Source: Paraburkholderia sp. BL25I1N1 (lineage in GTDB: Bacteria; Pseudomonadota; Gammaproteobacteria; Burkholderiales; Burkholderiaceae). From it: DNA of 64,000 nt. Within the stretch, counting starts at the first letter, position 1. Each line of letters opens with the position of its first letter. The stretch is taken from the NCBI RefSeq assembly GCF_003002025.1, contig NZ_PVZB01000002.1:124001-188000 (forward strand), in the 5' to 3' direction. Under the pieces are notes generated by a model. That model saw nothing but the letters and a program-made list of their open reading frames with translations, did not search any database and was not told the origin of the DNA. This document shows positions 1-8,630 of this stretch, piece after piece. The position numbers and the translations under genes were made by a program.

Positions 1-239
1 ACATCAGGCCACTTCAACTGCTCCTTCCAGAAACGTGCCGATTCGGTCTGGTAGACGAATACGGCTCGATGCTCACCTCCGTGCCCAGCGAGATCGCCCT
101 GCCCGTCTCCGACCAGATTCAAACGAGCCGCCCAGCAACGGCTCGTGAGCGGCTCCTTCCATATGCTCGTATGAACCGTACGGCCCTTCCATTCGATATC
201 ACGTGGAAGGCCAACATTCACTGACAGCAGCCGAGCCAT
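1..239 (-). CDS. MOSC domain protein, N-terminal part (cut by window edge)
   Basis: Reading the minus strand from the ATG at 239 gives 79 uninterrupted codons that run off the left edge. The protein begins MARLLSVNVGLPRDIEW and contains VGDGQGDLAGHGGEHRAVFV, the conserved N-terminal pattern of YiiM-like MOSC proteins, with the Gly/His-rich GHGGEHRAV stretch at about residues 53-61. MOSC domains are sulfur-carrier modules related to the molybdenum cofactor sulfurase C-terminus. Longer members carry a ferredoxin-reductase part downstream, and whether this one does lies outside the window. Start chosen because it is the family's usual first methionine. The catalytic cysteine region is not visible. 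Confidence 0.8.
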   Translation of the reverse strand, partial: MARLLSVNVGLPRDIEWKGRTVHTSIWKEPLTSRCWAARLNLVGDGQGDLAGHGGEHRAVFVYQTESARFWKEQLKWPD

Positions 240-345
240 GTCTTGCTCCGATCGTTGGGACTACCTTGTCGCATTACCGGTAACGTTCGATGGCTCTTTC
301 GAGCCTTCTCCTCATGATTCATCCGGCTGCATTCTGGACGCGGTA

Positions 346-633
346 TCAACTGCCAAAAAATATGTCGCAATAGCTCACGGGGCCGACGCACTGTCCTTTG
401 CCGGAGGTTCCGTTACCATGTCGAAATATACTCCCGGGCGGGTGATGTCCAGATCCGGCTTGCTGTTCTCCACTAGTCGAACCGCCGTAACTCGCTGCAT
501 TGCCGGCATCACCCTGCGCCGACTGCGGATCGTTTTCATGATCCGTGGGTAGTGGGGCGCTTTGCTGAGCCAACACCAGCACCGGACCCGCACACGCGAT
601 AGAGACGAGCAAACGTAGAACGATCGCTCTCAT
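346..633 (-). CDS. Small secreted protein of Burkholderia type (95 aa)
   Basis: Starts at the ATG at 633, preceded by GAAAGGAG at a good distance; an ATG further upstream has no such site. Residues 1-22 (MRAIVLRLLVSIACAGPVLV) form a classic signal peptide with a likely cut after VLA before QQ. The mature part is short, rich in Gly, Ser, His and Pro, and carries SYGGSTSGEQQAGSG, a pattern common in small periplasmic proteins of Burkholderiales related to the DUF4148 group. Two cysteines lie near the C-terminus. No enzymatic function can be assigned. The C-terminal 30 residues look less typical than the rest, so a late frameshift relative to the ancestral gene is possible. Confidence 0.6.
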   Translation of the reverse strand: MRAIVLRLLVSIACAGPVLVLAQQSAPLPTDHENDPQSAQGDAGNAASYGGSTSGEQQAGSGHHPPGSIFRHGNGTSGKGQCVGPVSYCDIFFGS

Positions 634-690
634 GGCAACCACTCCTTTCGTAATGGCATCGGCCAGGTGCCGATAGCTCATCAGAGCATT

Positions 691-924
691 TTATGTTTCT
701 GGTTCTCGCACACCAGTGAAATCGTGTGCATAAAATCCCATGATATAGGCCCAAACGGCAACGATGCTCGACTGGAGATGGCACGCATTTGGCAAGCGGC
801 TGAGCGGGAAATTTTTGAGGTCTGCCAGACCTTGATAGGCCGTCGTGTCGTTCGCCGGGACGACAACGACTTCCGTTGGCGCGTTGTAAACCGGGTTGCT
901 GAAATCGACTTGCTGAGCGCGTGC
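691..924 (-). pseudogene. Possible decayed secreted-protein gene
   Basis: One minus-strand frame ending at a TAA at 691-693 reads ARAQQVDFSNPVYNAPTEVV, then VVPANDTTAYQGLADLKNFP, with codon use like real genes of this window. It is closed upstream by a TGA, and no start codon with a ribosome site remains. The AQQ junction resembles a signal-peptidase site, so this could be the mature part of a lost exported protein. Just upstream another frame (about 950-1035) reads GAISVDDCTVLTSVPSAGVA before a stop. I do not recognise the family. The rest of 691-1233 holds nothing else I can support. Confidence 0.2.
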
Positions 925-1233
925 GGGGCAGCGGCTTCACGCATCATCTCGGGGACAAAGTGACGATTGCAACGCCGGCGCTCGGCACACTCGTCAACAC
1001 CGTGCAGTCGTCAACCGAGATCGCGCCCTGGCGATTCGGCGTGCGCGCTCTTTACAAGGCCCTTGCAAAGCGGCGGGCGCTTACCTGCGCCGTGGGGCAA
1101 GTAAGCGACACGTAAATCGGCGCTGCGCATGATAAAAAATTCCGCGAGACCGTCGACGGCCGGTCGCCGGCTCGGGAGCATCGCAGGTTGTCCCGCGACG
1201 CTGGCGAGCCCGCTGCTCAACGACCGTGACGGT

Positions 1234-2448
1234 CTATCTCCAACGCCCGTCGATCACGGACCGAGGGGCCTCTCCGCGCTCCTGCGCGAGCGACGGATAG
1301 TCGGTGTACCCGCGCTCGCCGCCTCCGTAGAACGTGGACGGATCCGGCGAATTGAGCGAAGCGTGCGACCGCAAGCGGTCCGGCAGGTCGGGATTGGCGA
1401 TGAACAGGCGTCCGAACGCGATCAAGTCCGCCTTGCCGTCCTCGATCCATCTTTCCGCACTGCTGCCGTCGAACCCGCCCGCGACCATCAGCACACCGCG
1501 ATAGGTGCGCCGTATCATCTCGTTCATGCGCTTCGCGCGCTCCGTGAAAGCGGCATCCTCACCGGTCGCCGCGAGCGCGGGATTGACGATGTGCAAGTAA
1601 GCGAGCCCGTATCGATTGAGCTTCTCGAGGACGTAAGAGAAGGTCGCCTCGGGATCGTCGTCGTGCATGTCGTTGAAAGTGCCGAGAGGAGAAAGCCGTA
1701 CGCCGACCTTTTCCGGTCCCCACACGTCGCAAACCGTTTCGATCACCTCGAACAACAGCCTGGCCCGGCGCTCGCTCGACCCGCCGTATTCGTCCGCGCG
1801 GCGGTTTGTCCCGGACAGCAGAAACTGGTCGAGCAGATACCCGTTCGCTCCGTGCACTTCAACGCCGTCCATACCGGCAGCCTTTGCGTTGCGCGCACCC
1901 CTGAAATACTGTCGCACGAGATACGGCATCTCTTCGACCTGCAGCGCGCGGGGCGTGACGCAGGGTGCAACGACACCTTCGCCGCGCTCGTTCTCGATGA
2001 ACGCCTCCGCTTTCGGCTGGACCACAGAGGGCGCAACGGGCAGCATTTCGTCGGGCTGCAACGAGGGGTGCGATATGCGTCCGACGTGCCAGAGTTGCAT
2101 GAACATCAACCCGCCCGCCTCGTGTACGGCGTTCGCGACGAGCCGCCAGCCTTCGACCTGCTCGCGACTATGAATCCCAGGCGTCCACGCATAGCCCTGC
2201 CCTTGCATCGACACCTGCGTCGCCTCACTGATGATGAGCGCTGCCGATGCACGCTGCGTGTAATAGCAGGCGTTGAGCTGAGACGGTATGTTGCCCGGTC
2301 GGCTCGCGCGCGAACGCGTCAGCGGCGCCATCACGACCCGATGACGCAGGTTGTACGGTCCCACCTTGACGGGTTCGAAGAGCTTGCCCAGCGGGATTTG
2401 CTCGTCGCGCTGCCCGGCTTCCGCCGGCGCGATTTCTGTATCCGGCAT
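1234..2448 (-). CDS. Old Yellow Enzyme family alkene reductase (NemA-like)
   Basis: A 404-residue FMN-dependent ene-reductase that would use NAD(P)H to reduce activated C=C bonds, nitro compounds or maleimides in the cytoplasm. The N-terminal barrel starts at LFEPVKVGPYNLRHRVVMAP. The substrate-binding pair His199/Asn202 sits in EVHGANGYLLDQFL, followed by the family's YGGS motif. FMN-phosphate contacts are expected in the GGFDG and IAFGRLFIANPDLP segments near the C-terminus. Length matches the family, though it is slightly longer at the N-terminus. The start at 2448 is preceded by AAGGAG eight bases upstream; an in-frame ATG 16 codons earlier lacks such a site. It is monocistronic in appearance, with gaps on both sides. 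Physiological substrate unknown. Confidence 0.92.
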   Translation of the reverse strand: MPDTEIAPAEAGQRDEQIPLGKLFEPVKVGPYNLRHRVVMAPLTRSRASRPGNIPSQLNACYYTQRASAALIISEATQVSMQGQGYAWTPGIHSREQVEGWRLVANAVHEAGGLMFMQLWHVGRISHPSLQPDEMLPVAPSVVQPKAEAFIENERGEGVVAPCVTPRALQVEEMPYLVRQYFRGARNAKAAGMDGVEVHGANGYLLDQFLLSGTNRRADEYGGSSERRARLLFEVIETVCDVWGPEKVGVRLSPLGTFNDMHDDDPEATFSYVLEKLNRYGLAYLHIVNPALAATGEDAAFTERAKRMNEMIRRTYRGVLMVAGGFDGSSAERWIEDGKADLIAFGRLFIANPDLPDRLRSHASLNSPDPSTFYGGGERGYTDYPSLAQERGEAPRSVIDGRWR

Positions 2449-2768
2449 AAATTCGCTCCTTACGTTTCTTGACTCGGCCCCGAAAAGTGCTGCCATTGAC
2501 GGTTCGAAGCGTCTGTGTGGATCACATCGACATGATTCCGCTCTCAGGCCAGTCTAGCCATGGCCCACGCGCGCTTCTTTCCGGTTTCTGCTCAGAAGTG
2601 TCGTAATCCTGCCGTTCCCTATGTCTTCCAGTACCGCACAATCCGCCGAATGTCAGCAGCGAACGTTGGCAGCGGCACGGGCACAGAGGGCTCGTTCACA
2701 GCCGAGCCACTGCGACCAACGACCCGGGTTCTGCAGTGACGTAAACCTCTGCGGCGCGGCGCGCAACG
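2449..2768. other. 320-base intergenic region
   Basis: Lies upstream of the alkene reductase and downstream of the NmrA-like gene, both on the minus strand. I see no credible coding frame, RNA or repeat; the reductase promoter should lie here but no strong -35/-10 pair stands out. Confidence 0.5.
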
Positions 2769-3407
2769 TCAACGAAGCGCGGCCAACGCGTCGTCGATCG
2801 GTTCACTGCCACCGGCAAACCCGAAGATCGTGTTAACCACGTTCAACCTGAGCGCTTCGAGCACGACGTCGGCAACATCCTCGCGCGCCACGGGGGCACG
2901 AGCCGACTGCGCGTCGATCACGACCTCAATCGTCCCGGTACCCGGCTCCATGGTCAGCGTGCCGGGACGCAGCACGAGATAATCGAGCCCACTGCCGATC
3001 AGATAATCGTCGGATGCGCGCTTCATCTGCGCGTAGTGCCGAAGCGCATCCGGCGCGCGCTCAGGGGCGTATGCCAGCAAGGTGCTGACAACGATGAAGC
3101 GGTCCGCGCCATGTTGCTTCGCATAATCCACCGCTTTGATGATCGCGTCCCGATCGATCTCAGTCTCCTGTGCGGCGCCCTCGGTTTCAGCGGATCCTGC
3201 TGTGAAAATAACTGTATGAGCGCCCGCGAGCGCCGCGCCGAAGTCCTGTGTCAGGTCGATGATCGCAACGGTCGCGCCGAGGCCTTCGAAATGGGCCCGC
3301 TGCGCCTCGTCGCGCAGCAACGCGCGGAACGGAATGCCCGCACGGTGCAATTTCTCTGCCACCAGGCGACCGGTGCGGCCGGTGGCGCCAATCAATGCAA
3401 TGCTCAT
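2769..3407 (-). CDS. NAD(P)-binding atypical SDR (NmrA-like)
   Basis: A 212-residue Rossmann-fold protein. The dinucleotide motif GATGRTGRLV lies at residues 7-16, followed by an alternating beta-alpha pattern. The catalytic-like YAQMKRASDD segment (Tyr and Lys four residues apart) is at about 124-133, and LDYLVLRPGTL is the family's active-site-distal motif. This is the atypical SDR5 class, whose members reduce quinones or flavins or act as redox sensors. Length is normal for the class. The ATG at 3407 is preceded by GAGGAGAG. It has gaps of about 320 and 480 bases on either side, so it is probably transcribed alone. The substrate cannot be predicted. Confidence 0.85.
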   Translation of the reverse strand: MSIALIGATGRTGRLVAEKLHRAGIPFRALLRDEAQRAHFEGLGATVAIIDLTQDFGAALAGAHTVIFTAGSAETEGAAQETEIDRDAIIKAVDYAKQHGADRFIVVSTLLAYAPERAPDALRHYAQMKRASDDYLIGSGLDYLVLRPGTLTMEPGTGTIEVVIDAQSARAPVAREDVADVVLEALRLNVVNTIFGFAGGSEPIDDALAALR

Positions 3408-3891
3408 CGTGTCTCTCCTCGGGAAAGCGTCAGCACAGCGAAAGCGTCGGGCATTCAGCTGACATGTCTTCCAGGAGCCGCGCTATCGCTTAAGATTCGC
3501 GGCGGTTGTGAGCCCATCCAACCCACGCGCGCCGCTACATTCACCGCGATGCACTCTTCCATGCGACCGAACGGTTCCCATGAAGGAAGTCTAGTGCTCT
3601 CGTCCGGCCTGTGCGCAAGATCTTTTTCGAGGCTTGAGCGCCACGCATTGCCGCTGTAACAACTTGAATCGCTGCTGTTCGGGAAGCACTTGTTACCAGT
3701 CAATGACGCCGCTCTGCACATTTTTCCGTGTTGGAACCATGTCCGCGCCGGAGACCGATTTCGGCAGGTTGACAACGCCTTATGATCGAATTGCGTGCTA
3801 TACGCTGCGTGCTTGTACGTGCACGCAGCGCGACGGCCATCGTAATCGCCTGATCTCTCGCACCACTACGTGGACCGAAATGCCTTCAAAG
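3408..3891. other. 484-base intergenic region
   Basis: Separates the end of the hydantoinase cluster from the NmrA-like gene. Long open frames on the plus strand are high-GC shadows without ribosome sites or recognisable residues. No terminator with a U-tract after hyuB was found. Confidence 0.5.
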
Positions 3892-5895
3892 CTATTCAGG
3901 CCTGGGCGTAAGCGCAGGATATTTACTGCGGATCGCGCTGAAGATTTCCTGCATCTGCGTTCGCAAGTCGCCTGCCATGCCCGTCTGCGCATCGACCACC
4001 ATGAAGATTTGACGCTTGATGAAGTGACGCCACGCAACCGGCAGGCTCGCGAGAAAAGTCGTCATCTCATCATATCGATCGCGCGTCCAGCGTTGTTCGA
4101 ACGCAGAGCGCGTCGGGCCATAGTCGAAATGCTCGTGCCTGGCAGCCACCCCACGCCTCTTCTCGCGATGCGTCCCGGTCAGGTCCTGATCGATACCCAT
4201 CTGCACTCCTGTCCCCTTCACCGCCACGCCATAGTCTTCGAGCGCGCGTTCAGGTGAAAGGAAGCCGCTGCGAACGTCCGACAGAACGCGTTGCGCATCG
4301 CGCAGCATCGGATCGCCGTAGCCGCCTGCTCCCGGACCAATGACGCGGATAACGTCGCCCGGATCGCACCGGACGACGTCCGTGTTGCCCAGTTCCATGG
4401 CATCGGACGTATCCGGGTTCTTCTGGAAAGTGGACAGCGCGCCCGCACGGCCCCCCATCACGCCCCATGACGAAAACACTGAACGGTTACGGTTGCGCGC
4501 CGTCACGATCGTGTTGGGCGTCGACGCGCGGAACTCCATCACCGTGGACATGCCGCCTCGATACTGCCCGGCGCCGGCCGTGTCTGGCCACAAACCGTAA
4601 CGCAGGAAAAAGATCGGCACTTCAGCTTCGCTGATTTCGATCGGCGTGTTCTTGAGAAATGCCGACGCGCCACCGCAACCCTCGACGCCATCTGACACAG
4701 GGGTCGCTCCGCCGCCGCCGCCCACCGGCCCAATGGACGCCATGACGGGCCGATTGGCGTGATCGACGGTCTTCACATTCATGATCGCGTTGCCGCCGGG
4801 CGCCGTCACGGGAATCCTGTCGGGAAGCGCCAGCGAGAATGCGCCAAACGTGACAATCTGCGTCATCATGCATGTCAGCGAGCGCATACCCACGGCAGCA
4901 GGCGCTTCGCAGTTGACGACCGTGCCTGACGGAAGAATCGCCCTTGCCGCACGCAGGGTTCCGGCGTTCATCCAGATGCGCGGGTCCAGCGTATAGAGCA
5001 CGTAGGTCAGGCCCACCAGCGGCAAAGGATGGTGTTCGCGCCCGCCCGTGGGCATGTTTAGCGACGACGCGAGTTGCGGATCGCTGCCGGTATAGTCCAG
5101 CTCGACCTCGTCGCCCTTCACTCGAAGGGTAAGCGCGATACGGCATGGCACGCCGCCGTCGCCGTCTTCGTCAGCGTAGTCGGCAAAGAAATATTCGCCG
5201 TCGGGGATGGTGCGGATGACATTTCGCGCCTGCTGTTCGGCATGGTCGAGAATCGCGCGTGCACCCTCCCTGAAATCTTCCCGGCCAAAGCGCGCGATGA
5301 TTTCCTTGACCTTGCGCTCGCCGATATTGACCGACGCGATCTGCGCGTTGAAGTCGCCCCAGTTCTGATCCGGCGCACGCACGTTCAGGCGCATCATCGC
5401 CGCCATCTCCTCGTTCAGAACGCCCCGCCGGTAGATCTTCACGGGCGGTATACGAATCCCTTCCTGCACGATATCGGTGAGCGACCGGGACAGCGACGCC
5501 GGCACGGCGCCGCCTACATCCGTATTGTGAATATGGCCTGCGACGAAGCACACAAGGACGCCGTCGTCGAATACCGGTTTCCAGATATGGATGTCGGGAG
5601 AATGCGTGGCGACATGCCCGCTATACGAGTCGTTCGTGATACAGACGTCGCCGTCTTCGTAGTCATCGAACATCTCGATGACCGGAGCATAGTCGATCCC
5701 GCTGTACCACGGTGCGCCGAAACTGCGCGGATTGGCGAATGCCATGCCCGACTCGGTCAGGATCGTGCATGAAAAATCTTCGGTTTCCTTAACGAACGTC
5801 GAGTACGCCGTTCGGAGCAAGGTATAAGCCATTGCGTCCGCGGCGGCGGCGCAGTAGTTGGCAAGAACTTGCAGGTTACGACGGTCAATCGCCAT
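3892..5895 (-). CDS. hyuB: Hydantoinase B / oxoprolinase family subunit
   Basis: A 667-residue HyuB-type subunit. With HyuA it forms ATP-dependent ring-opening enzymes such as N-methylhydantoinase, 5-oxoprolinase or acetone-carboxylase relatives. Diagnostic stretches include the N-terminal LRTAYSTFVKETEDFSC, GDVCITNDSYSGHVATHSPD (metal/nucleophile region) and VAGHIHNTDVGG. The C-terminal glycine-rich GGAGALSTF and GPGAGGYGDP segments are also typical. Length is slightly greater than the usual 530-600 because of a hydrophilic C-terminal extension after GVAVKGT. The start at 5895 has AAGGAG nine bases upstream. It lies 71 bases downstream of hyuA and is the last gene of the minus-strand catabolic cluster. 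The actual substrate is unknown. Confidence 0.92.
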   Translation of the reverse strand: MAIDRRNLQVLANYCAAAADAMAYTLLRTAYSTFVKETEDFSCTILTESGMAFANPRSFGAPWYSGIDYAPVIEMFDDYEDGDVCITNDSYSGHVATHSPDIHIWKPVFDDGVLVCFVAGHIHNTDVGGAVPASLSRSLTDIVQEGIRIPPVKIYRRGVLNEEMAAMMRLNVRAPDQNWGDFNAQIASVNIGERKVKEIIARFGREDFREGARAILDHAEQQARNVIRTIPDGEYFFADYADEDGDGGVPCRIALTLRVKGDEVELDYTGSDPQLASSLNMPTGGREHHPLPLVGLTYVLYTLDPRIWMNAGTLRAARAILPSGTVVNCEAPAAVGMRSLTCMMTQIVTFGAFSLALPDRIPVTAPGGNAIMNVKTVDHANRPVMASIGPVGGGGGATPVSDGVEGCGGASAFLKNTPIEISEAEVPIFFLRYGLWPDTAGAGQYRGGMSTVMEFRASTPNTIVTARNRNRSVFSSWGVMGGRAGALSTFQKNPDTSDAMELGNTDVVRCDPGDVIRVIGPGAGGYGDPMLRDAQRVLSDVRSGFLSPERALEDYGVAVKGTGVQMGIDQDLTGTHREKRRGVAARHEHFDYGPTRSAFEQRWTRDRYDEMTTFLASLPVAWRHFIKRQIFMVVDAQTGMAGDLRTQMQEIFSAIRSKYPALTPRPE

Positions 5896-5966
5896 GACGT
5901 ATGGCTCCTTGAGGGTTTATCGTTGTGCGTGCCCGCGAGCAGCACGGGCGCGACGCAGGCGGGCCA

Positions 5967-8006
5967 TCAATGCATGGTGATCACGAGATTGCCGAATGTA
6001 TCAACTGTCACGCTCATTGCGGGCAGCACGCATGTCGTGCAATCGTCCTGAGCGACGATCGCCGGACCATCGAAGCATTGTCCCGCAAGCAAATGTGCAC
6101 GCTGATATAGCGCGACGTTGCGCACTTCGCCGTCGACGTATGCGTCGACGAACGCAGCGGGCACCGGAGCGGCCGTACTGTGTTCGATGCGCGCGAGCGC
6201 CGGCTTCGGCGTCTTGCCGGTAATCAGCAGCCGCAGGCTGATCATTTGCAGCGGCGCGAGGGAATCGCTGTGGCCGAACAAACGCTGATGCTGCGCGTGA
6301 AAGGCAGCGGTGATCGCGTCCAGATCGCCCTGAGCGACCCAGTCCGGATCGAGCCGCACTTCGATTTCGAAGGACTGTCCGCGATACCGCATCTCGGTCG
6401 TGTACGAGAGCGTGCTTTCTCCTTCGAACTGCTGGTCCCGATAGAGCCAATGCTCGGCGCGCAATTTCAGCGCGTCAAACGATTCCTGCAGCAACGGGAT
6501 CGAAGCCGCATCCAGATCGATATACAACGTCTTGATGAAATCGTTCTTCAGATCGGCTATCAACCCGCCCAGTGCGCTCAATACACCCGGTGTCGACGGA
6601 ACGATCACCCCTTTGATATTCAGTTCGCGTGCGAGAAAGCACGCCATCATCGGCCCTGCACCGCCGAATGCGAGCAGATAGAATTCGCGCGGATCAATGC
6701 CGAAGCGCGACATCAATCCGCTGGTATCGGCGAACATGCCCGATACAGCAATCGTAATGATGCTCTCGGCGGTTTCGAACAAACTCAGATTCAGCGCGTC
6801 TGCGAGCGGCGCCAATGCGGTCTGCGCCTTCTTCACGTCGATGTTCACGGCGCTATAACCCAGCTTGCTGTGGCCGATCAAACCGCAGGCGGCGAACGCG
6901 TCGGTCACCGCCGGCCGAAGCCCGCCCTTGTCGAAGCACGCCGGCCCCGGACTCGATCCCGCGCTTTCGGGGCCCACTTGCAGCACGCCGAGGTCATCGA
7001 CCCACGCGATCGACCCGCCGCCCTGGCCGATCGATGTGACGGACACAGAAGGGATGAAGATCGGGAACTCACCGATCAACTCACCTGCACCATATTCCGC
7101 CGCGCCATCCACAATGACTGCCACGTCGGCGCTCGTGCCGCCAATGTCGAGGCTCAGTATCCTGGGCAGTCCCATCATGCGTGCCAGATAGCCGGCGCCG
7201 ATCACGCCGGACGCGGTACCCGACAAGATCATCTGCACGCATTCTTCCTTCGCCTGGCGCGCGCTCATCACGCCTCCGTTCGATTTCGTGATGCGCGGCG
7301 GCACGGGAACGCCGACTTCGTTTAGTGCTTCCTCGAAAGCCGTGAGATAGCGGGCCACTTTCGGCTGCACATAGCCGCTGATCACCCCGGTCACCGTTCG
7401 TTCATATTCGCGGATGATGGGCCACACGTCGCTTGAACAGAACACCGGAAAAGAAGGCGCAATATCCGCGATCGCAGCTTTCGCGGCCCGCTCGTTCTCC
7501 GGATTGCGATAGGAATGCAGAAAGGAGATCACGATGGCCTCGCAACCCTGCTCCTGTGCCTGCTCGAAGGCTCGCTTGACGGCTGTGGCATCGACCTCCG
7601 TGAGAACCTCGCCGGCGGCGTCGGTACGCTCATCGATTCCAAATACCGAATACCGAGGAACCAGCGGGACCGGACGGCGCGCATACAGATTGTGAAAGCG
7701 CGGCATCTTGAGACGGCCCAGCTCAAGCACATCCTCGAAATGCAGGGTGGTGAGAAGCGCCAGTTTGGCGCCCTTGCGCTGAATGACGGTATTGACGCCG
7801 ACGGTCGTCCCATGCGTGAAGTAGCTGACGTCTGCCGCGGCAATACCGTCGCGCTCGGCGAATACCGCCATACCGGTCCTGATCTCCGCGCCCGGTTCAT
7901 CGGGCCGTGACAACACCTTCAACGTTCGAATCGTGTTGTCCTTTTCGTCCAGCACCGCGAAGTCCGTGAACGAACCGCCAATATCAACTCCAACCCTGTA
8001 GGCCAT
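5967..8006 (-). CDS. hyuA: Hydantoinase A / oxoprolinase family subunit
   Basis: A 679-residue HyuA-type subunit with an actin-like ATPase fold. The N-terminal phosphate motif VGVDIGGSFTDFAVLD (residues 5-20) is followed by YFTHGTTVGVNTVIQRKGAK. A second nucleotide motif, LSLDIGGTSADVAVI, lies near 290-305, and GGAGPMMACFLARELNIKGV at about 455-475 is typical. In the family this subunit uses ATP to activate a lactam or imide ring, and hydrolysis completes with HyuB. It is separate from HyuB, unlike eukaryotic 5-oxoprolinase. It follows the acetyltransferase gene by 54 bases on the same strand, suggesting co-transcription with the upstream oxidoreductase and ALDH genes. Confidence 0.93.
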   Translation of the reverse strand: MAYRVGVDIGGSFTDFAVLDEKDNTIRTLKVLSRPDEPGAEIRTGMAVFAERDGIAAADVSYFTHGTTVGVNTVIQRKGAKLALLTTLHFEDVLELGRLKMPRFHNLYARRPVPLVPRYSVFGIDERTDAAGEVLTEVDATAVKRAFEQAQEQGCEAIVISFLHSYRNPENERAAKAAIADIAPSFPVFCSSDVWPIIREYERTVTGVISGYVQPKVARYLTAFEEALNEVGVPVPPRITKSNGGVMSARQAKEECVQMILSGTASGVIGAGYLARMMGLPRILSLDIGGTSADVAVIVDGAAEYGAGELIGEFPIFIPSVSVTSIGQGGGSIAWVDDLGVLQVGPESAGSSPGPACFDKGGLRPAVTDAFAACGLIGHSKLGYSAVNIDVKKAQTALAPLADALNLSLFETAESIITIAVSGMFADTSGLMSRFGIDPREFYLLAFGGAGPMMACFLARELNIKGVIVPSTPGVLSALGGLIADLKNDFIKTLYIDLDAASIPLLQESFDALKLRAEHWLYRDQQFEGESTLSYTTEMRYRGQSFEIEVRLDPDWVAQGDLDAITAAFHAQHQRLFGHSDSLAPLQMISLRLLITGKTPKPALARIEHSTAAPVPAAFVDAYVDGEVRNVALYQRAHLLAGQCFDGPAIVAQDDCTTCVLPAMSVTVDTFGNLVITMH

Positions 8007-8060
8007 GTTAGCTACCCTGAAAAGAATGCTTTCCCGCTGCTCGTATGACGCTGGATGCGC

Positions 8061-8534
8061 TCACTCGGCGGCCTTCGTCATGAGGAGATCGGTATATCCG
8101 ACACGCTTGAAGCCGACCTTTTCGTAGAGCGTATGAGCGTCCCGCGTCGACAACATCCATCGGCGCACGGGTATCAGGTCGGGATGCTCGCCAATTGTCT
8201 GCATGAGCCACAGGCCCAGACCCTGCCCACGATATGCACTTGCCACGATCACGTCGCGCACGTAAGCAAATGCGACGCCGTCCGTGACGACCCGTGCAAA
8301 GCCGATCTGCCGCAAGCCGTCATACAGCCCAAACGCCACGGATCCGGCTATTGCTCGCCGCAAAGCGTCGGCCGTCGATTCTTGCGCCCAGTAACTTTCC
8401 TCGATCAGCAAACGCTGGGTGGCCGGCACATCGATACGCTGCCGGTCGGTATCCACTTCGAAGCCATCGCGCGACCAGCGCGCCGACCCGGATTCGAAAG
8501 GCAAAAGCTGAAATGTGGGACTTGACGCTGTCAT
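8061..8534 (-). CDS. GNAT family N-acetyltransferase
   Basis: A 157-residue single-domain acetyltransferase. The acetyl-CoA pyrophosphate loop RGQGLG is at residues 102-107 in VIVASAYRGQGLGLWLM, preceded by strand DGVAFAYVRDV and followed by the C-terminal LYEKVGFKRVGYTD. The first 30 residues are variable. Related proteins acetylate small amines or amino acids. Within this cluster it might protect or divert an amine substrate or product, but that is inference. It lies between the aldehyde dehydrogenase (97-base gap) and hyuA (54-base gap), all on the minus strand. Confidence 0.85.
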   Translation of the reverse strand: MTASSPTFQLLPFESGSARWSRDGFEVDTDRQRIDVPATQRLLIEESYWAQESTADALRRAIAGSVAFGLYDGLRQIGFARVVTDGVAFAYVRDVIVASAYRGQGLGLWLMQTIGEHPDLIPVRRWMLSTRDAHTLYEKVGFKRVGYTDLLMTKAAE

Positions 8535-8630
8535 GACGAGACTTGGTGGATCGCCCTGCCGATCGGTTTGCTGGTTGAGCCAATAACGTAGGCAGATCCC
8601 CGTTTTTCAGGGATCAAAGTCGTGCCTCGA

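Noticed and set aside
1129..2472. 447-codon plus-strand open frame
   Set aside because: Lies opposite the alkene reductase, is Arg/His/Pro-rich with no family motifs, and is a typical high-GC antisense shadow.
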